This document shows positions 17,653 to 25,507 of a stretch of DNA of 46,398 bases, in pieces. The position numbers were made by a program, and so were the translations under genes. The notes beneath the pieces were generated by a model, which saw only the letters and a program-made list of their open reading frames with translations, searched no databases and was not told the origin of the DNA. The number at the start of each line of letters is the position of its first letter. Positions within the stretch are counted from its first letter, which is position 1. This stretch comes from Candidatus Barnesiella excrementigallinarum (lineage in GTDB: Bacteria; Bacteroidota; Bacteroidia; Bacteroidales; Barnesiellaceae). The stretch spans positions 1-46,398 of the forward strand of contig DXFL01000003.1 in NCBI GenBank assembly GCA_019114445.1, written 5' to 3'.

Positions 17653-18779
17653 TCGGGCAAAGGTTGATAGTAACGGAATTGATATTGGGGGAAACGGTCG
17701 GGGTGAAACAGGGCTGTCAACTCCTGCAAGAGCAGGTCGGGACGGAAGGGTGTCTCTTCGTAATAGTTGCACAGGGCTGTATCGCACCCGTATATTTTAC
17801 GTTCCTTGAATGCTTTGAAGTGGGTGTAGGGGGCATACTCTTTTTGCAGGGCTTTATACGAGAGGCTCCCCACGTTGAACGACTTGACAAGCCAAATGTC
17901 GGCATTGCCCGCCCGGTCGAATACCGTTTCGAAAGAGAGCGGAATGGAGCCCGATTCGCCGTTTTCGCTCCACGGGTAGGCGGCGCCGGCATCGGCGAAG
18001 ATGCGGGCCATATAGCTTTTCCCGCCCGGCATATACCATGCCGAACCGCTTTTCAACTCACTGATGACAACGGGTTTGTGGGCGAATGTTTTGGCTTGCT
18101 CTTTCAGGACGGTATAATTTTGTTCGATTTGGGCAAAGAGCGAGTCGGCCTCGGCTTCTTTGCCGTAAAGCCGTCCGAAGAGTTTAATCCATTCGGCACG
18201 ACCCAGCGGCGAAGTTTCGAGGTAGTCGGCGCACTCGATAATGGGGATTCCCATTTTCCCGATACGTCCGTACCCCGCATTTTCGAACGGCGACAGCAGA
18301 ATGGCGTCGGGCGAGAGCCCCATCACCTGTTCGATGTCGGGTGCCATCGAGTTGCCGGCGTCGACCAACTCTCCCGCTTGGGCACGGGCCAGCAGGGCGG
18401 GCGTTTTTATATAGGTGAGGTCGCATACTCCGCCTATCTGGTCGAGGGCGCCGAGCCATTCCAGTGCGCTGACGTGTACCGACGAGTATACCAGCGAATT
18501 TTCGAGGGGAATCCTCACGACGGTACCTTGCGGCAGACCCTGCGGCAACTCTTTATTCCGGGGCACCAGCAGGTAGCGGTGCAGCAACCGGGCAGTGTCC
18601 CACGGGTTGGTTATTTGCACATCGGTATACTCCTCGTGGCAAGTGATCGAGAGCAGTTCGGCGTGGTGTATGATCGAATCGTTTCCGTTCGTCCCGCCGG
18701 TCGTTTTCGGTTTAGGGTTGCATTGCACCGTAAGGAGCAGGAGGGTTGCCAGTATAAACGTGTGGAATATTTTGTGCAT
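17649..18779 (-). CDS. Periplasmic-binding lipoprotein of a BtuF/FhuD-type importer
   Basis: A 376-residue lipoprotein when started at 18779; the signal ends LLLLTVQC with Cys20. The longer frame from 19283 runs through the upstream gene and is rejected. The mature protein has the two-lobed helical-backbone pattern of cluster A binding proteins: VVRIPLENSLVYSSVHVSALEWLGALDQIGGV, then SPDAILLSPFENAG in lobe 1, a long helix around AEADSLFAQIEQNY, and lobe 2 with VVISELKSGSAWYMPGG. It delivers substrate to the co-transcribed permease and ATPase. No TonB receptor is adjacent, so corrinoid, haem and siderophore all remain possible. Confidence 0.9.
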   Translation of the reverse strand: MHKIFHTFILATLLLLTVQCNPKPKTTGGTNGNDSIIHHAELLSITCHEEYTDVQITNPWDTARLLHRYLLVPRNKELPQGLPQGTVVRIPLENSLVYSSVHVSALEWLGALDQIGGVCDLTYIKTPALLARAQAGELVDAGNSMAPDIEQVMGLSPDAILLSPFENAGYGRIGKMGIPIIECADYLETSPLGRAEWIKLFGRLYGKEAEADSLFAQIEQNYTVLKEQAKTFAHKPVVISELKSGSAWYMPGGKSYMARIFADAGAAYPWSENGESGSIPLSFETVFDRAGNADIWLVKSFNVGSLSYKALQKEYAPYTHFKAFKERKIYGCDTALCNYYEETPFRPDLLLQELTALFHPDRFPQYQFRYYQPLPE

Positions 18780-18790
18780 GGGCGTAGCGT

Positions 18791-20770
18791 TTAGCGAGGT
18801 TGATAACCTATGTATTTGCCGGTGAGGTTGTTGCTCATAAGGTATTGTGCCGTTTGCAGCGTGGCGAAGGCATATTCGCGCAAATCCTTTCGAGCGGTTT
18901 CGTCGGTTATGTTGCCACTCTTTTCGATGGCCTTTTCGTGGGCGAGCAACCACTCTTGGCCCTCTTTGGGCTTGTAGATGTAGAAGAGCGAGTCGTTCAT
19001 GCAGCCCACGGCGTCGTCGGAGGTGAAGACCACCGCGCGACGTTTTTCCCGCAGCAGGTCTATGCCGAACCCGTTGTCGGTATAGTCGATGTGGAGCAGT
19101 CCCAGCAGGGTGGGAGCGATATCGACTTGTCCGCCGAGGTCGTCGATTTGGAGCGGTTCGATGGAGGCCGGCGAATAGATAAAGAGCGGCACGTGATTGA
19201 AACTGAGCGGCATATCGCTGCGGGGAGTGCCCACGATTTTCCCGTGGTCGCCCACAAATACGAAAATGGTATTGTCGAACCACTCTTCCCGGCGGGCATT
19301 GTCGATAAACACTTTCAGCGAGTGGTCGGCAAATTCGACAATTCGTTGCTCATCGGTGGAGCTGTGGGCTTCGAAATTTTTGGGAACCACATAGGGCGGG
19401 TGGTTGCTCACGCTCAGCAATGCGGCGAAAAAAGGTTTCCCTTCGCGGGCGGTTTGAGTGAGTACGGGCAAGGCATATTGATAAAGAAAGTCGTCCTGTA
19501 CGCCGAAACTGTTTACCACCTTCTCCGGGGGATAGTCCTCTTGGGCGAAGATCTGGTCGAACCCGTTGGTGCGCAGGTAGCCGTTCATGTTGTCGTATTG
19601 CGACTCGTGGGTCATAAAAAAGAGGGTGCTGTACCCGTTGTCCTGCAACACGGTGGGCAGCCCGGCGAAGAAGGGGATAACGGCGCCTTTCATCGAGTTG
19701 CGCTTCATAAGAGCCGGGTAGGAGTAGAGGGTGGAGTGAATGGCGTGGTTGGTGTGGGTCCCTGCCGAGAAGAAGCGGTTGAAACAGAGCGATTGTGTGG
19801 CAATCGTATCGAGGAAAGGGGTCAGCCCTGCCGGGTTCCCGAAGTGTCCCATCAGTTCGGCCGACATCGACTCCATGAATACCAATACCACATTTGGACG
19901 GGTAGTTTCGCCCTCGTTGGTTATGCGGCGGGCAATGGGCGACACGTTGGGGAGCGAGTCGACGATATGCAGTTCCCGGCGCACGCAGGCGATGGCCTCG
20001 TGGTCGTCCATCAGGTCTATTTCGCGGTTTTCCGACTTGCTCGCTTCGAGGGAGCTGCGCAGCAGGTTGAAAGCCGGACTAATGCCCAGTTGGTTCAAAA
20101 AGGTGTTGTTGCAGTAGTACGCCGCGCTTACCTTGATCGGGTTGTACCCCATACGGCCCCGTATGCCGAACATACACCCCCCGATCAGGAGAGCCGAGCA
20201 AACGAGGGTGAGTATTTCGTTGCGCCAGTAGAATTTTTCGGGCGATACCCGCTGTATGTCGAGGCAGGTACGTTTCCGCAAGGCTCGGATCAGGTAGATG
20301 AAAAGTGCCGATAGGCAAAGGAACAGCACGAAGGCGACGATGTAGGAGAACTCCCCGAACATAAGTCCCAATGTGGTGCCCGTGTATCCGAACCAGTTGA
20401 ATATCGAGGCGTTGATGTGTTTGAAGAAATAGGCAAAGTAGGGAATGTCGGCCGCCGAAATGGCAAAAGCCAGTATATAGAATACCGAAAAGAAGATATT
20501 TAACCCCCGGAACAGGTTTTTCCCGAAATAACCTATTAAAGCACATATCGATACGGTGATAAGCGGCAAAATCGTGATGTAGCAGGCTACAACGTTGTCA
20601 ATCCAAAGTCCGCGGACGAAAGCCTCGGCGCGGGTAAGTGCCGACAAATTTTCCCCGGCAAGGTAGTCGTGGCCTTGTAGGTACAACACCCAGCGGAATG
20701 CGGTAAAAAGAATAAGCCCCAGCAGGTGTATCGATACCAGATAGCGCAGGGCATATAAATATCGTTTCAT
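18791..20770 (-). CDS. LtaS-like membrane sulfatase-fold transferase
   Basis: A 659-residue protein when started at MKRYLYALRYL (20770). Five transmembrane segments fill residues about 1-180, followed by a periplasmic alkaline phosphatase-superfamily domain as in lipoteichoic acid synthases and phosphoethanolamine transferases. The active site looks complete: the metal Glu in VVLVFMESMSAE, the putative nucleophile Thr in SAGTHTNHAIHS, the pair Asp-His in FVGDHGKIVG and the late His in SFNHVPLFIYS. A Gram-negative would not make lipoteichoic acid, so transfer of phosphoglycerol or phosphoethanolamine to a glycan or lipid A is more likely. Its stop is 11 bases before the binding-protein gene, so it is first in that operon. 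Confidence 0.9.
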   Translation of the reverse strand: MKRYLYALRYLVSIHLLGLILFTAFRWVLYLQGHDYLAGENLSALTRAEAFVRGLWIDNVVACYITILPLITVSICALIGYFGKNLFRGLNIFFSVFYILAFAISAADIPYFAYFFKHINASIFNWFGYTGTTLGLMFGEFSYIVAFVLFLCLSALFIYLIRALRKRTCLDIQRVSPEKFYWRNEILTLVCSALLIGGCMFGIRGRMGYNPIKVSAAYYCNNTFLNQLGISPAFNLLRSSLEASKSENREIDLMDDHEAIACVRRELHIVDSLPNVSPIARRITNEGETTRPNVVLVFMESMSAELMGHFGNPAGLTPFLDTIATQSLCFNRFFSAGTHTNHAIHSTLYSYPALMKRNSMKGAVIPFFAGLPTVLQDNGYSTLFFMTHESQYDNMNGYLRTNGFDQIFAQEDYPPEKVVNSFGVQDDFLYQYALPVLTQTAREGKPFFAALLSVSNHPPYVVPKNFEAHSSTDEQRIVEFADHSLKVFIDNARREEWFDNTIFVFVGDHGKIVGTPRSDMPLSFNHVPLFIYSPASIEPLQIDDLGGQVDIAPTLLGLLHIDYTDNGFGIDLLREKRRAVVFTSDDAVGCMNDSLFYIYKPKEGQEWLLAHEKAIEKSGNITDETARKDLREYAFATLQTAQYLMSNNLTGKYIGYQPR

Positions 20771-20793
20771 CGGTCGGATAAGGTTTGTCGTGA

Positions 20794-20825
20794 CAAAGAT
20801 AGTGAAAGGCGAGCGCAGAGGCAAA
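20794..20825 (-). promoter_or_regulatory. Promoter of the LtaS-like and ABC importer operon, inside a repeat
   Basis: On the minus strand the -33 TTTG (complement of 20822-20825) and the -7 TATCTTTG (complement of 20794-20801) are separated by exactly 20 bases, a canonical Bacteroidetes arrangement. The predicted leader is about 17-20 bases. Both boxes lie within the repeat described at 20794-20900. Confidence 0.65.
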
Positions 20826-20900
20826 TGAAAACACAGTTTTCAAGTTTGCGCTATGCCGAGCCGCATCCTATTTTCTATAAAGATAGTGAAAGGCGAACTC
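20794..20900. repeat. Bacteroidales-type intergenic repeat bounded by 18-base direct repeats
   Basis: AAAGATAGTGAAAGGCGA occurs at 20795-20812 and again at 20879-20896. Between them lies an imperfect palindrome: AGCGCA (20812-20817) pairs with TGCGCT (20847-20852), and inside it GAAAAC (20827-20832) pairs with GTTTTC (20836-20841). The layout resembles a dispersed intergenic repeat I remember from Bacteroides (AAAGGTAGTGCAAACCGAG-type ends), so other copies are expected in the genome. No coding potential is seen. Confidence 0.6.
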
Positions 20901-20903
20901 TCT

Positions 20904-21022
20904 GTCATTCCACGCTGCGACGCGGAATCCAAAGAATACTGGTAGGGGGATTTTCATCGCCTACCCCTACTGGACCCCGCATCAAGTGCGGGGTGACAAG
21001 TGCGCATCGAGTGTGGGGTGAC
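20904..21022. repeat. Cluster of GC-rich palindromes
   Basis: Several hairpin-forming units follow each other: a degenerate ATTCC...GGAAT unit (20907-20928), GTAGGGG (20942-20948) with CCCCTAC (20964-20970), and CCCCGCA-TCAAG-TGCGGGG (20975-20993), then a decayed copy of the last unit to about 21022. None is followed by a T run, so they are not simple terminators. They resemble dispersed palindromic repeats. Confidence 0.55.
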
Positions 21023-21078
21023 GTAATCCTCCCCTCCCCAAAAATGATTAAACGGACGATGCGGTTTTTCGAAGTTTT

Positions 21079-21792
21079 TTACCGGGCGGTAATGTGGAAA
21101 CATCCCTGCCGAACTTCGTATTTTACAAAGCATTTATGTTCTTTGCGCAGGTCGTATAGGACCTCGCCTAAGAGAATGCGCAGCCTGTCGGAGGGGACGA
21201 AGCAGGTAGAGTCGGTGATGTTGTAACGGTTGTAGGATATATCGAAGGTTGTTCCGTACCGATGCGCCGAGTTTTCGCTGGCATTGGTGTTTCGCCGGCG
21301 TAGCGACTTGATGGATTCGTCGGATCGCAGAGCGCTGGTGAGTATGATTTGGCGTCCCCATGCCCCACGGTTTGTGAGCGAGTCGTTGAAATTTTTTCCG
21401 ATGGTCATCAACAGCCATTTGGTTTTTGGGGTGAGGTAGGGAATGGAGTGGGTGAGTCGATCGACTGCATAGTACTCGCAACTGTCGATTTTGGCGAGTT
21501 TCCAAAAGCCCAGTTTTTTGGCGGCTTCGAGCGATTCGGGAGGTTCTATCCCATTTTTTTTGGCTATGGCGAGGTGCCTGTCGTTGAGGTCGTTGAATAG
21601 TTTTCGGAAACTGGTATAGTGAGGGGGTGTTCTTCTCCACCAACTGGTTCGGGGTTGGTTTTGCCGTTTCACTTCGAAGGTGTCGACAATCGATTCTTCG
21701 GGGTATTCGGGTTCGACCTGCCGGCCTTTGCAGGTAGGGAAAAGAAGCGTTGCCGAGGTGATGAGGAAGAGAGCGTAGAGGATCCGTTGCAT
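21079..21792 (-). CDS. DUF5715-like lipoprotein with a VanY/M15 peptidase signature
   Basis: A 237-residue lipoprotein with a signal ending TLLFPTC (Cys21). The motif SAHRYGTTFDISY matches the SxHxxGxxxD zinc-binding signature of M15-type DD-carboxypeptidases, and a late CFHIT supplies the expected second His. The preceding LTSALRSDES matches the usual start of the fold. Action on peptidoglycan stem peptides in the periplasm is inferred from this; the DUF5715 label is from memory. It starts 23 bases after the nitroreductase gene and is probably co-transcribed. Confidence 0.75.
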   Translation of the reverse strand: MQRILYALFLITSATLLFPTCKGRQVEPEYPEESIVDTFEVKRQNQPRTSWWRRTPPHYTSFRKLFNDLNDRHLAIAKKNGIEPPESLEAAKKLGFWKLAKIDSCEYYAVDRLTHSIPYLTPKTKWLLMTIGKNFNDSLTNRGAWGRQIILTSALRSDESIKSLRRRNTNASENSAHRYGTTFDISYNRYNITDSTCFVPSDRLRILLGEVLYDLRKEHKCFVKYEVRQGCFHITAR

Positions 21793-21815
21793 GAGGTGTG
21801 AATTTTTCCGGGGAA

Positions 21816-22427
21816 TTATTGAGCCGGATAACCGACGGATTGAGTGAGTAGAACTTTTTGCCGCTCGTTCAGTTTTAGGACTTTTGCCAGCTCATCTCCG
21901 TCGAACGAACCACGCACGACGGTTCCCAGCCCAGCCGAGGCACAGTAGAGGTAGATGTTTTGCGAGACGAAGCCGCAATCGACAAACATCATGTCGTTGC
22001 CGGGCGCTTTGTCGAGGTCGGCCACGAAAATAATGTTGAGCGGCGCGGTTTGTGCGAAAGGTTGCTTGCCGGCGCTCTTTCGGAAATCGCCCGCGGCTAT
22101 TTCGCAGAGCCTATTCTGCCGGGCATCGTAGCTGTATGCCCCTTGTTCCGTGATGATATAGAGCGTCAGCTCCTGCCGGTTCATGGCCGAAGGCGCCGTG
22201 CGTTTGTCTTCGCGGTTATATCCCCAAGCGGCCCACAGGAGGTTGGAGAGGGATTGAGGTTCGATGGCTCGCTGAGTGTCGAAATTGCGGGTTGTGGCGC
22301 GTTTGGAAAGAGCTAGCATGAGCGGTTCGCCCCCTTGTTTTTGAGGTTCGGGCAACTTGATCTCTTGTGCTTCGGCAAAAATAGCGCCGGTTATACATAG
22401 AAAAAACAGTAATCCTTTGATTTTCAT
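21816..22427 (-). CDS. Exported nitroreductase-family flavoprotein
   Basis: A 203-residue protein of the nitroreductase (SagB-like) family with a signal peptide ending near AEAQ (residue 21), so it should work in the periplasm. The FMN phosphate-binding start LSKRATTRNFD, LSNLLWAAWGYNR, the SAMNRQELTLYIIT strand and the C-terminal DCGFVSQNIYLYCASAGLGTVVRGSFD are typical. The reaction is probably NAD(P)H- or quinol-independent electron transfer on an unknown substrate; FMN would have to be supplied outside the cytoplasm. A -7 box lies 25 bases before the start. Confidence 0.85.
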   Translation of the reverse strand: MKIKGLLFFLCITGAIFAEAQEIKLPEPQKQGGEPLMLALSKRATTRNFDTQRAIEPQSLSNLLWAAWGYNREDKRTAPSAMNRQELTLYIITEQGAYSYDARQNRLCEIAAGDFRKSAGKQPFAQTAPLNIIFVADLDKAPGNDMMFVDCGFVSQNIYLYCASAGLGTVVRGSFDGDELAKVLKLNERQKVLLTQSVGYPAQ

Positions 22428-22451
22428 ACAGGTGGTTTAATGTGTGATGAA

Positions 22452-22459
22452 CAAAGGTA
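22452..22459 (-). promoter_or_regulatory. Promoter -7 box for the nitroreductase operon
   Basis: The minus strand reads TACCTTTG, matching TAnnTTTG, with a predicted leader of about 20 bases to the ATG at 22427. Confidence 0.6.
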
Positions 22460-22598
22460 AAAATTTATTCGGGAGAAAGCGAAAATAAAAATGTGAAATT
22501 TATCAAAGTCGAAGAAAATAAAAGAGTTACCCGTGAAACGGATTGGGTGGAAAGTTGTATTTTTACGGCGGTTTTCCAACCCGATGAAAAAAGAGCTT

Positions 22599-23822
22599 AT
22601 GAAATCGAAACTATGCGTGATAACGCTTCTCGCCGTATTCCTGTCGGGCATGGGTGTGCGGGCTCAAAAGCCTATGCAAATGCAGGATACGTTGCAGGTG
22701 AGCCTGTTGACGTGCGGCCCCGGTACCGAGGTGTACGAGTTGTTCGGCCATACCGCGTTGCGGGTACGCCAGCAGCAGCCGGGCGGATTTGACTATGTGT
22801 TCAACTACGGAATGTTCAATTTCGACGCGCCCGCCTTTGTGTGGCGGTTTACCAAAGGGGAGACCGATTATTGCTTGGGAGTGAACGATTTCCGTGATTT
22901 TTTGTTGAATTATGTCCTGCGGGAGTCGCGGGTCGACGAACAGATACTCAACCTGACGCCCGAACAGAGCCGCGCGCTGTTCGATGCTTTGTTGGAAAAT
23001 GCGCTTCCGCAAAACCGGGTGTACAGGTATAACTTCCTTTTCGACAACTGCGCCACGCGCCCCCGCAACATGGTGGAGGCAACCCTCGACCACCGGGTGC
23101 GATACCGCGAGCCTGCGGGCGTTTTGCCAACCTTCCGCGAGGAGATAGACCGCTATGCCGGACGTTGCCCGTGGCTGATCTTCGGGATCGATTTGGCGTT
23201 GGGGAGCGGGTTGGACCGACCGATGAGCTACCGGGAACAGATGTTCGGGCCCGAAGTGTTGAAGGAGGCGTTTGCCGCTGCCGAGATTCAGCAGTCGCCC
23301 GATTCGGCGGCCGTGCCGTTGGTGAGCCGCACCGAGGTGCTGTATGACCCGGAGGAACCGGCTCGCCCCGACGAGACCCCGTTTTACCTTACCCCGCTTT
23401 TCGTGGCGTGGTTGTTTGCGGCGGTTGTCGCTGCGGTATCGGTGTATGACATACGGCGGAGGAAATGGTCCCGGGGGCTCGATACGGTACTGTTTACAGT
23501 CTACGGATTGGGCGGGGTGATAATCTTTTTCTTGATGTTCGTTTCGGTACACCCAGCCACCTGTCCCAACTATTCGGCCTTTTGGCTCCACCCTTTATGG
23601 CTGTTGATGGCTCTTTTTATTTGGTTTAAATCTCTTAAAAATGTCGTCAAATACTATCATTTTGCTAACTTTGCGGCACTTTTGGTATTCGTGGCGCTTT
23701 GGCGCTGGATTCCCCAACAGTTCAACGCGGCATTTTTTCCGTTGGTGCTGGTGTTGATGATGCGCTCGGTGACCTATTTGTGGGTGGACCGGTTGAAAAA
23801 AACGGATGAGAAACAGATATGA
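22599..23822 (+). CDS. lnb: Lipoprotein N-acyltransferase Lnb (DUF4105 plus five-helix membrane domain)
   Basis: A 407-residue protein of the DUF4105 family, now linked to Lnb, the Bacteroides enzyme that N-acylates the terminal Cys of lipoproteins. After a signal or first membrane segment (1-22) comes a periplasmic domain with the two conserved candidate catalytic residues, His51 in YELFGHTALRV and Cys151 in FLFDNCATRP. From residue about 262 there are five hydrophobic helices (near 264-283, 293-317, 327-343, 352-371, 375-395), as described for Lnb. The ATG at 22599 has AAAAGAG upstream and is preferred to 22533 or 22584. It overlaps the next gene by ATGA. Many lipoproteins in this window would be its substrates. 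Confidence 0.8.
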   Translation: MKSKLCVITLLAVFLSGMGVRAQKPMQMQDTLQVSLLTCGPGTEVYELFGHTALRVRQQQPGGFDYVFNYGMFNFDAPAFVWRFTKGETDYCLGVNDFRDFLLNYVLRESRVDEQILNLTPEQSRALFDALLENALPQNRVYRYNFLFDNCATRPRNMVEATLDHRVRYREPAGVLPTFREEIDRYAGRCPWLIFGIDLALGSGLDRPMSYREQMFGPEVLKEAFAAAEIQQSPDSAAVPLVSRTEVLYDPEEPARPDETPFYLTPLFVAWLFAAVVAAVSVYDIRRRKWSRGLDTVLFTVYGLGGVIIFFLMFVSVHPATCPNYSAFWLHPLWLLMALFIWFKSLKNVVKYYHFANFAALLVFVALWRWIPQQFNAAFFPLVLVLMMRSVTYLWVDRLKKTDEKQI

Positions 23823-25402
23823 AGAATAAGGTATTAGCCACACTGCTCCTTTCTCTTTTAATCGTGCCTATGGTACAGTCGGCCGACAATGCTCCGCGTT
23901 TGGTGGTGGGGATTACGGTCGACCAGTTGCGCACCGACTATTTGGAGGCGCTGCAACATCTCTTCGGCGAGAAGGGTTTCAAACGGTTGATGAAACAGGG
24001 CGTGGTGTGCGAAAACGTGGTGTTCGATTTCCCCTATATCGATAAGGCCTCGGCTACGGCAACCATCTACACGGGTACGCTACCGTTTTTTCACGGCATT
24101 CCGTCGGAGCGTTTTTTCAATACGGCTTTCTTGCGGGAAGAGTTCATCTTGAACGACCCGTCGAAAATAGGGAATTATACCGACGAGACTTTTTCGCCCG
24201 AACGTATCAAAACCTCGACCATAAGCGACGAGGTAAAGATCGTGAGCGGAGGGCTCGGCCGCGTGTTTGCCGTCGCTCCCGATGCGCAACAGTCGATCAT
24301 CAGTGCGGGACACGCCGCCAACTGCGCCTTTTGGATTAACGACAAAAACGGGAAGTGGGCCACAACGACCTATTATCGCGATGTGCCTGCTTATATCGAG
24401 CAATTCAACTACGTGCGTTCGTTGTCGGCACGCATCGATACGCTGGCTTGGACCCCGGTTTATACCCCCGACCTCTATACGGCGATACCTTACCAAACGC
24501 ACGATTTTTCGTTCAAACGCATATTTGCCCGCGACGGGCGCGACAAGTATGTGCAATTCAAGACCACAGCGTTGGTTAACCGCGAGATTACCGATGTTGC
24601 CGTAGAGTTTCTCGACAAAGGCCTTTTGGGTCGCCGGGGTGTGCTCGATATGCTCAATGTGGGTTATACGGCGGGCGTATACCTGAACAAGACCGTCGAC
24701 GATTATGGCTTGGAATTGCAAGACACGTATGTGCGGTTGGACAGAGACATTGCCCGCTTGCTCGACGAGATAGACAAACAGGTAGGGTTGGCCAATACGG
24801 TTGTCTTTCTCACATCGACCGGTTATTTCAAGGGTGAAGCCAAAGAATCGCCCATCTTCAATATCCCTTCGGGCGAGTTCTACCCCAAACGCGCCGTTTC
24901 CCTGCTCAACGTCTATTTAATGGCTCTTTACGGACAGGGCGATTGGGTGACGGGCTATCAAAACCGACAAATATTCCTCAATAGGAAACTGGTCAAGGAA
25001 CGCGACCTCGACCTCGACGAAATGCGCGATAAGGCGGCGTCGTTCCTTATTCAAATGGCCGGTGTACAGGACGTTTATACTTCGCAACGGCTGTTGTTGA
25101 GTCACGGTACCGATAGGGCTGCGGCTTTTCGCAACGGTTATTATCCCAAACTTTCGGGCGACCTCGTCCTCGATTTGTGTCCCGGTTGGGAGGTGGTTTA
25201 CGAGGATGCCAACGATACGCGCGAGTATGTCCGTGTGAATGCCGTTTCTACGCCTTGCTTTATTTTGGCACCCGATGTAAAACCGGTGCGCATTACTACC
25301 CCTGTGCGGGCAACAGCCATTGCACCTACCGTTTCGCGGCTGTTGCGCATTCGTTCGCCGAACGGTTCGGCCGAGGCTCCGCTTTCCGAAATAGCATACT
25401 AA
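23819..25402 (+). CDS. PafA-like alkaline phosphatase homologue, predicted catalytically inactive
   Basis: A 527-residue exported protein (signal 1-21) with the full fold of the PafA alkaline phosphatases: LVVGITVDQLRTDYL, SATATIYTGTLPFFHGI, ISAGHAANCAFW, DTYVRLDRDIARLL and the late IAPTVSRLLRIRSPNG. Compared with the Elizabethkingia PafA sequence from memory, the nucleophile Thr79 is Lys76, and the metal ligands Asp305, His309, Asp352, His353 and His486 are Val287, Lys291, Thr334, Gly335 and Ser477. Only Asp35 (Asp38) remains. Asn100, Lys162 and Arg164 are also replaced (Glu97, Asp155, Gln157). It should therefore be a non-enzymatic binding protein. It overlaps lnb by four bases and precedes secA. 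Confidence 0.85.
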   Translation: MKNKVLATLLLSLLIVPMVQSADNAPRLVVGITVDQLRTDYLEALQHLFGEKGFKRLMKQGVVCENVVFDFPYIDKASATATIYTGTLPFFHGIPSERFFNTAFLREEFILNDPSKIGNYTDETFSPERIKTSTISDEVKIVSGGLGRVFAVAPDAQQSIISAGHAANCAFWINDKNGKWATTTYYRDVPAYIEQFNYVRSLSARIDTLAWTPVYTPDLYTAIPYQTHDFSFKRIFARDGRDKYVQFKTTALVNREITDVAVEFLDKGLLGRRGVLDMLNVGYTAGVYLNKTVDDYGLELQDTYVRLDRDIARLLDEIDKQVGLANTVVFLTSTGYFKGEAKESPIFNIPSGEFYPKRAVSLLNVYLMALYGQGDWVTGYQNRQIFLNRKLVKERDLDLDEMRDKAASFLIQMAGVQDVYTSQRLLLSHGTDRAAAFRNGYYPKLSGDLVLDLCPGWEVVYEDANDTREYVRVNAVSTPCFILAPDVKPVRITTPVRATAIAPTVSRLLRIRSPNGSAEAPLSEIAY

Positions 25403-25412
25403 TTGGGCCCTT

Positions 25413-25445
25413 TTTGCGGAGTTAGCAAAATTTGCACTATTTTTG
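25413..25445 (+). promoter_or_regulatory. Promoter of secA
   Basis: The -33 TTTG (25413-25416) and -7 TATTTTTG (25438-25445) are separated by 21 bases. They predict a start near 25450 and a leader of about 58 bases. The gene can thus be transcribed independently of lnb. Confidence 0.65.
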
Positions 25446-25507
25446 CAGGGTGAGGTATGCCACTGCACGACAGGGCTTTTTTCTACGAATAATAATAAAG
25501 ACTTTAT

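Noticed and set aside
18780..19283. Upstream extension of the binding-protein frame
   Set aside because: It lies inside the LtaS-like gene; the lipoprotein signal begins at 18779.
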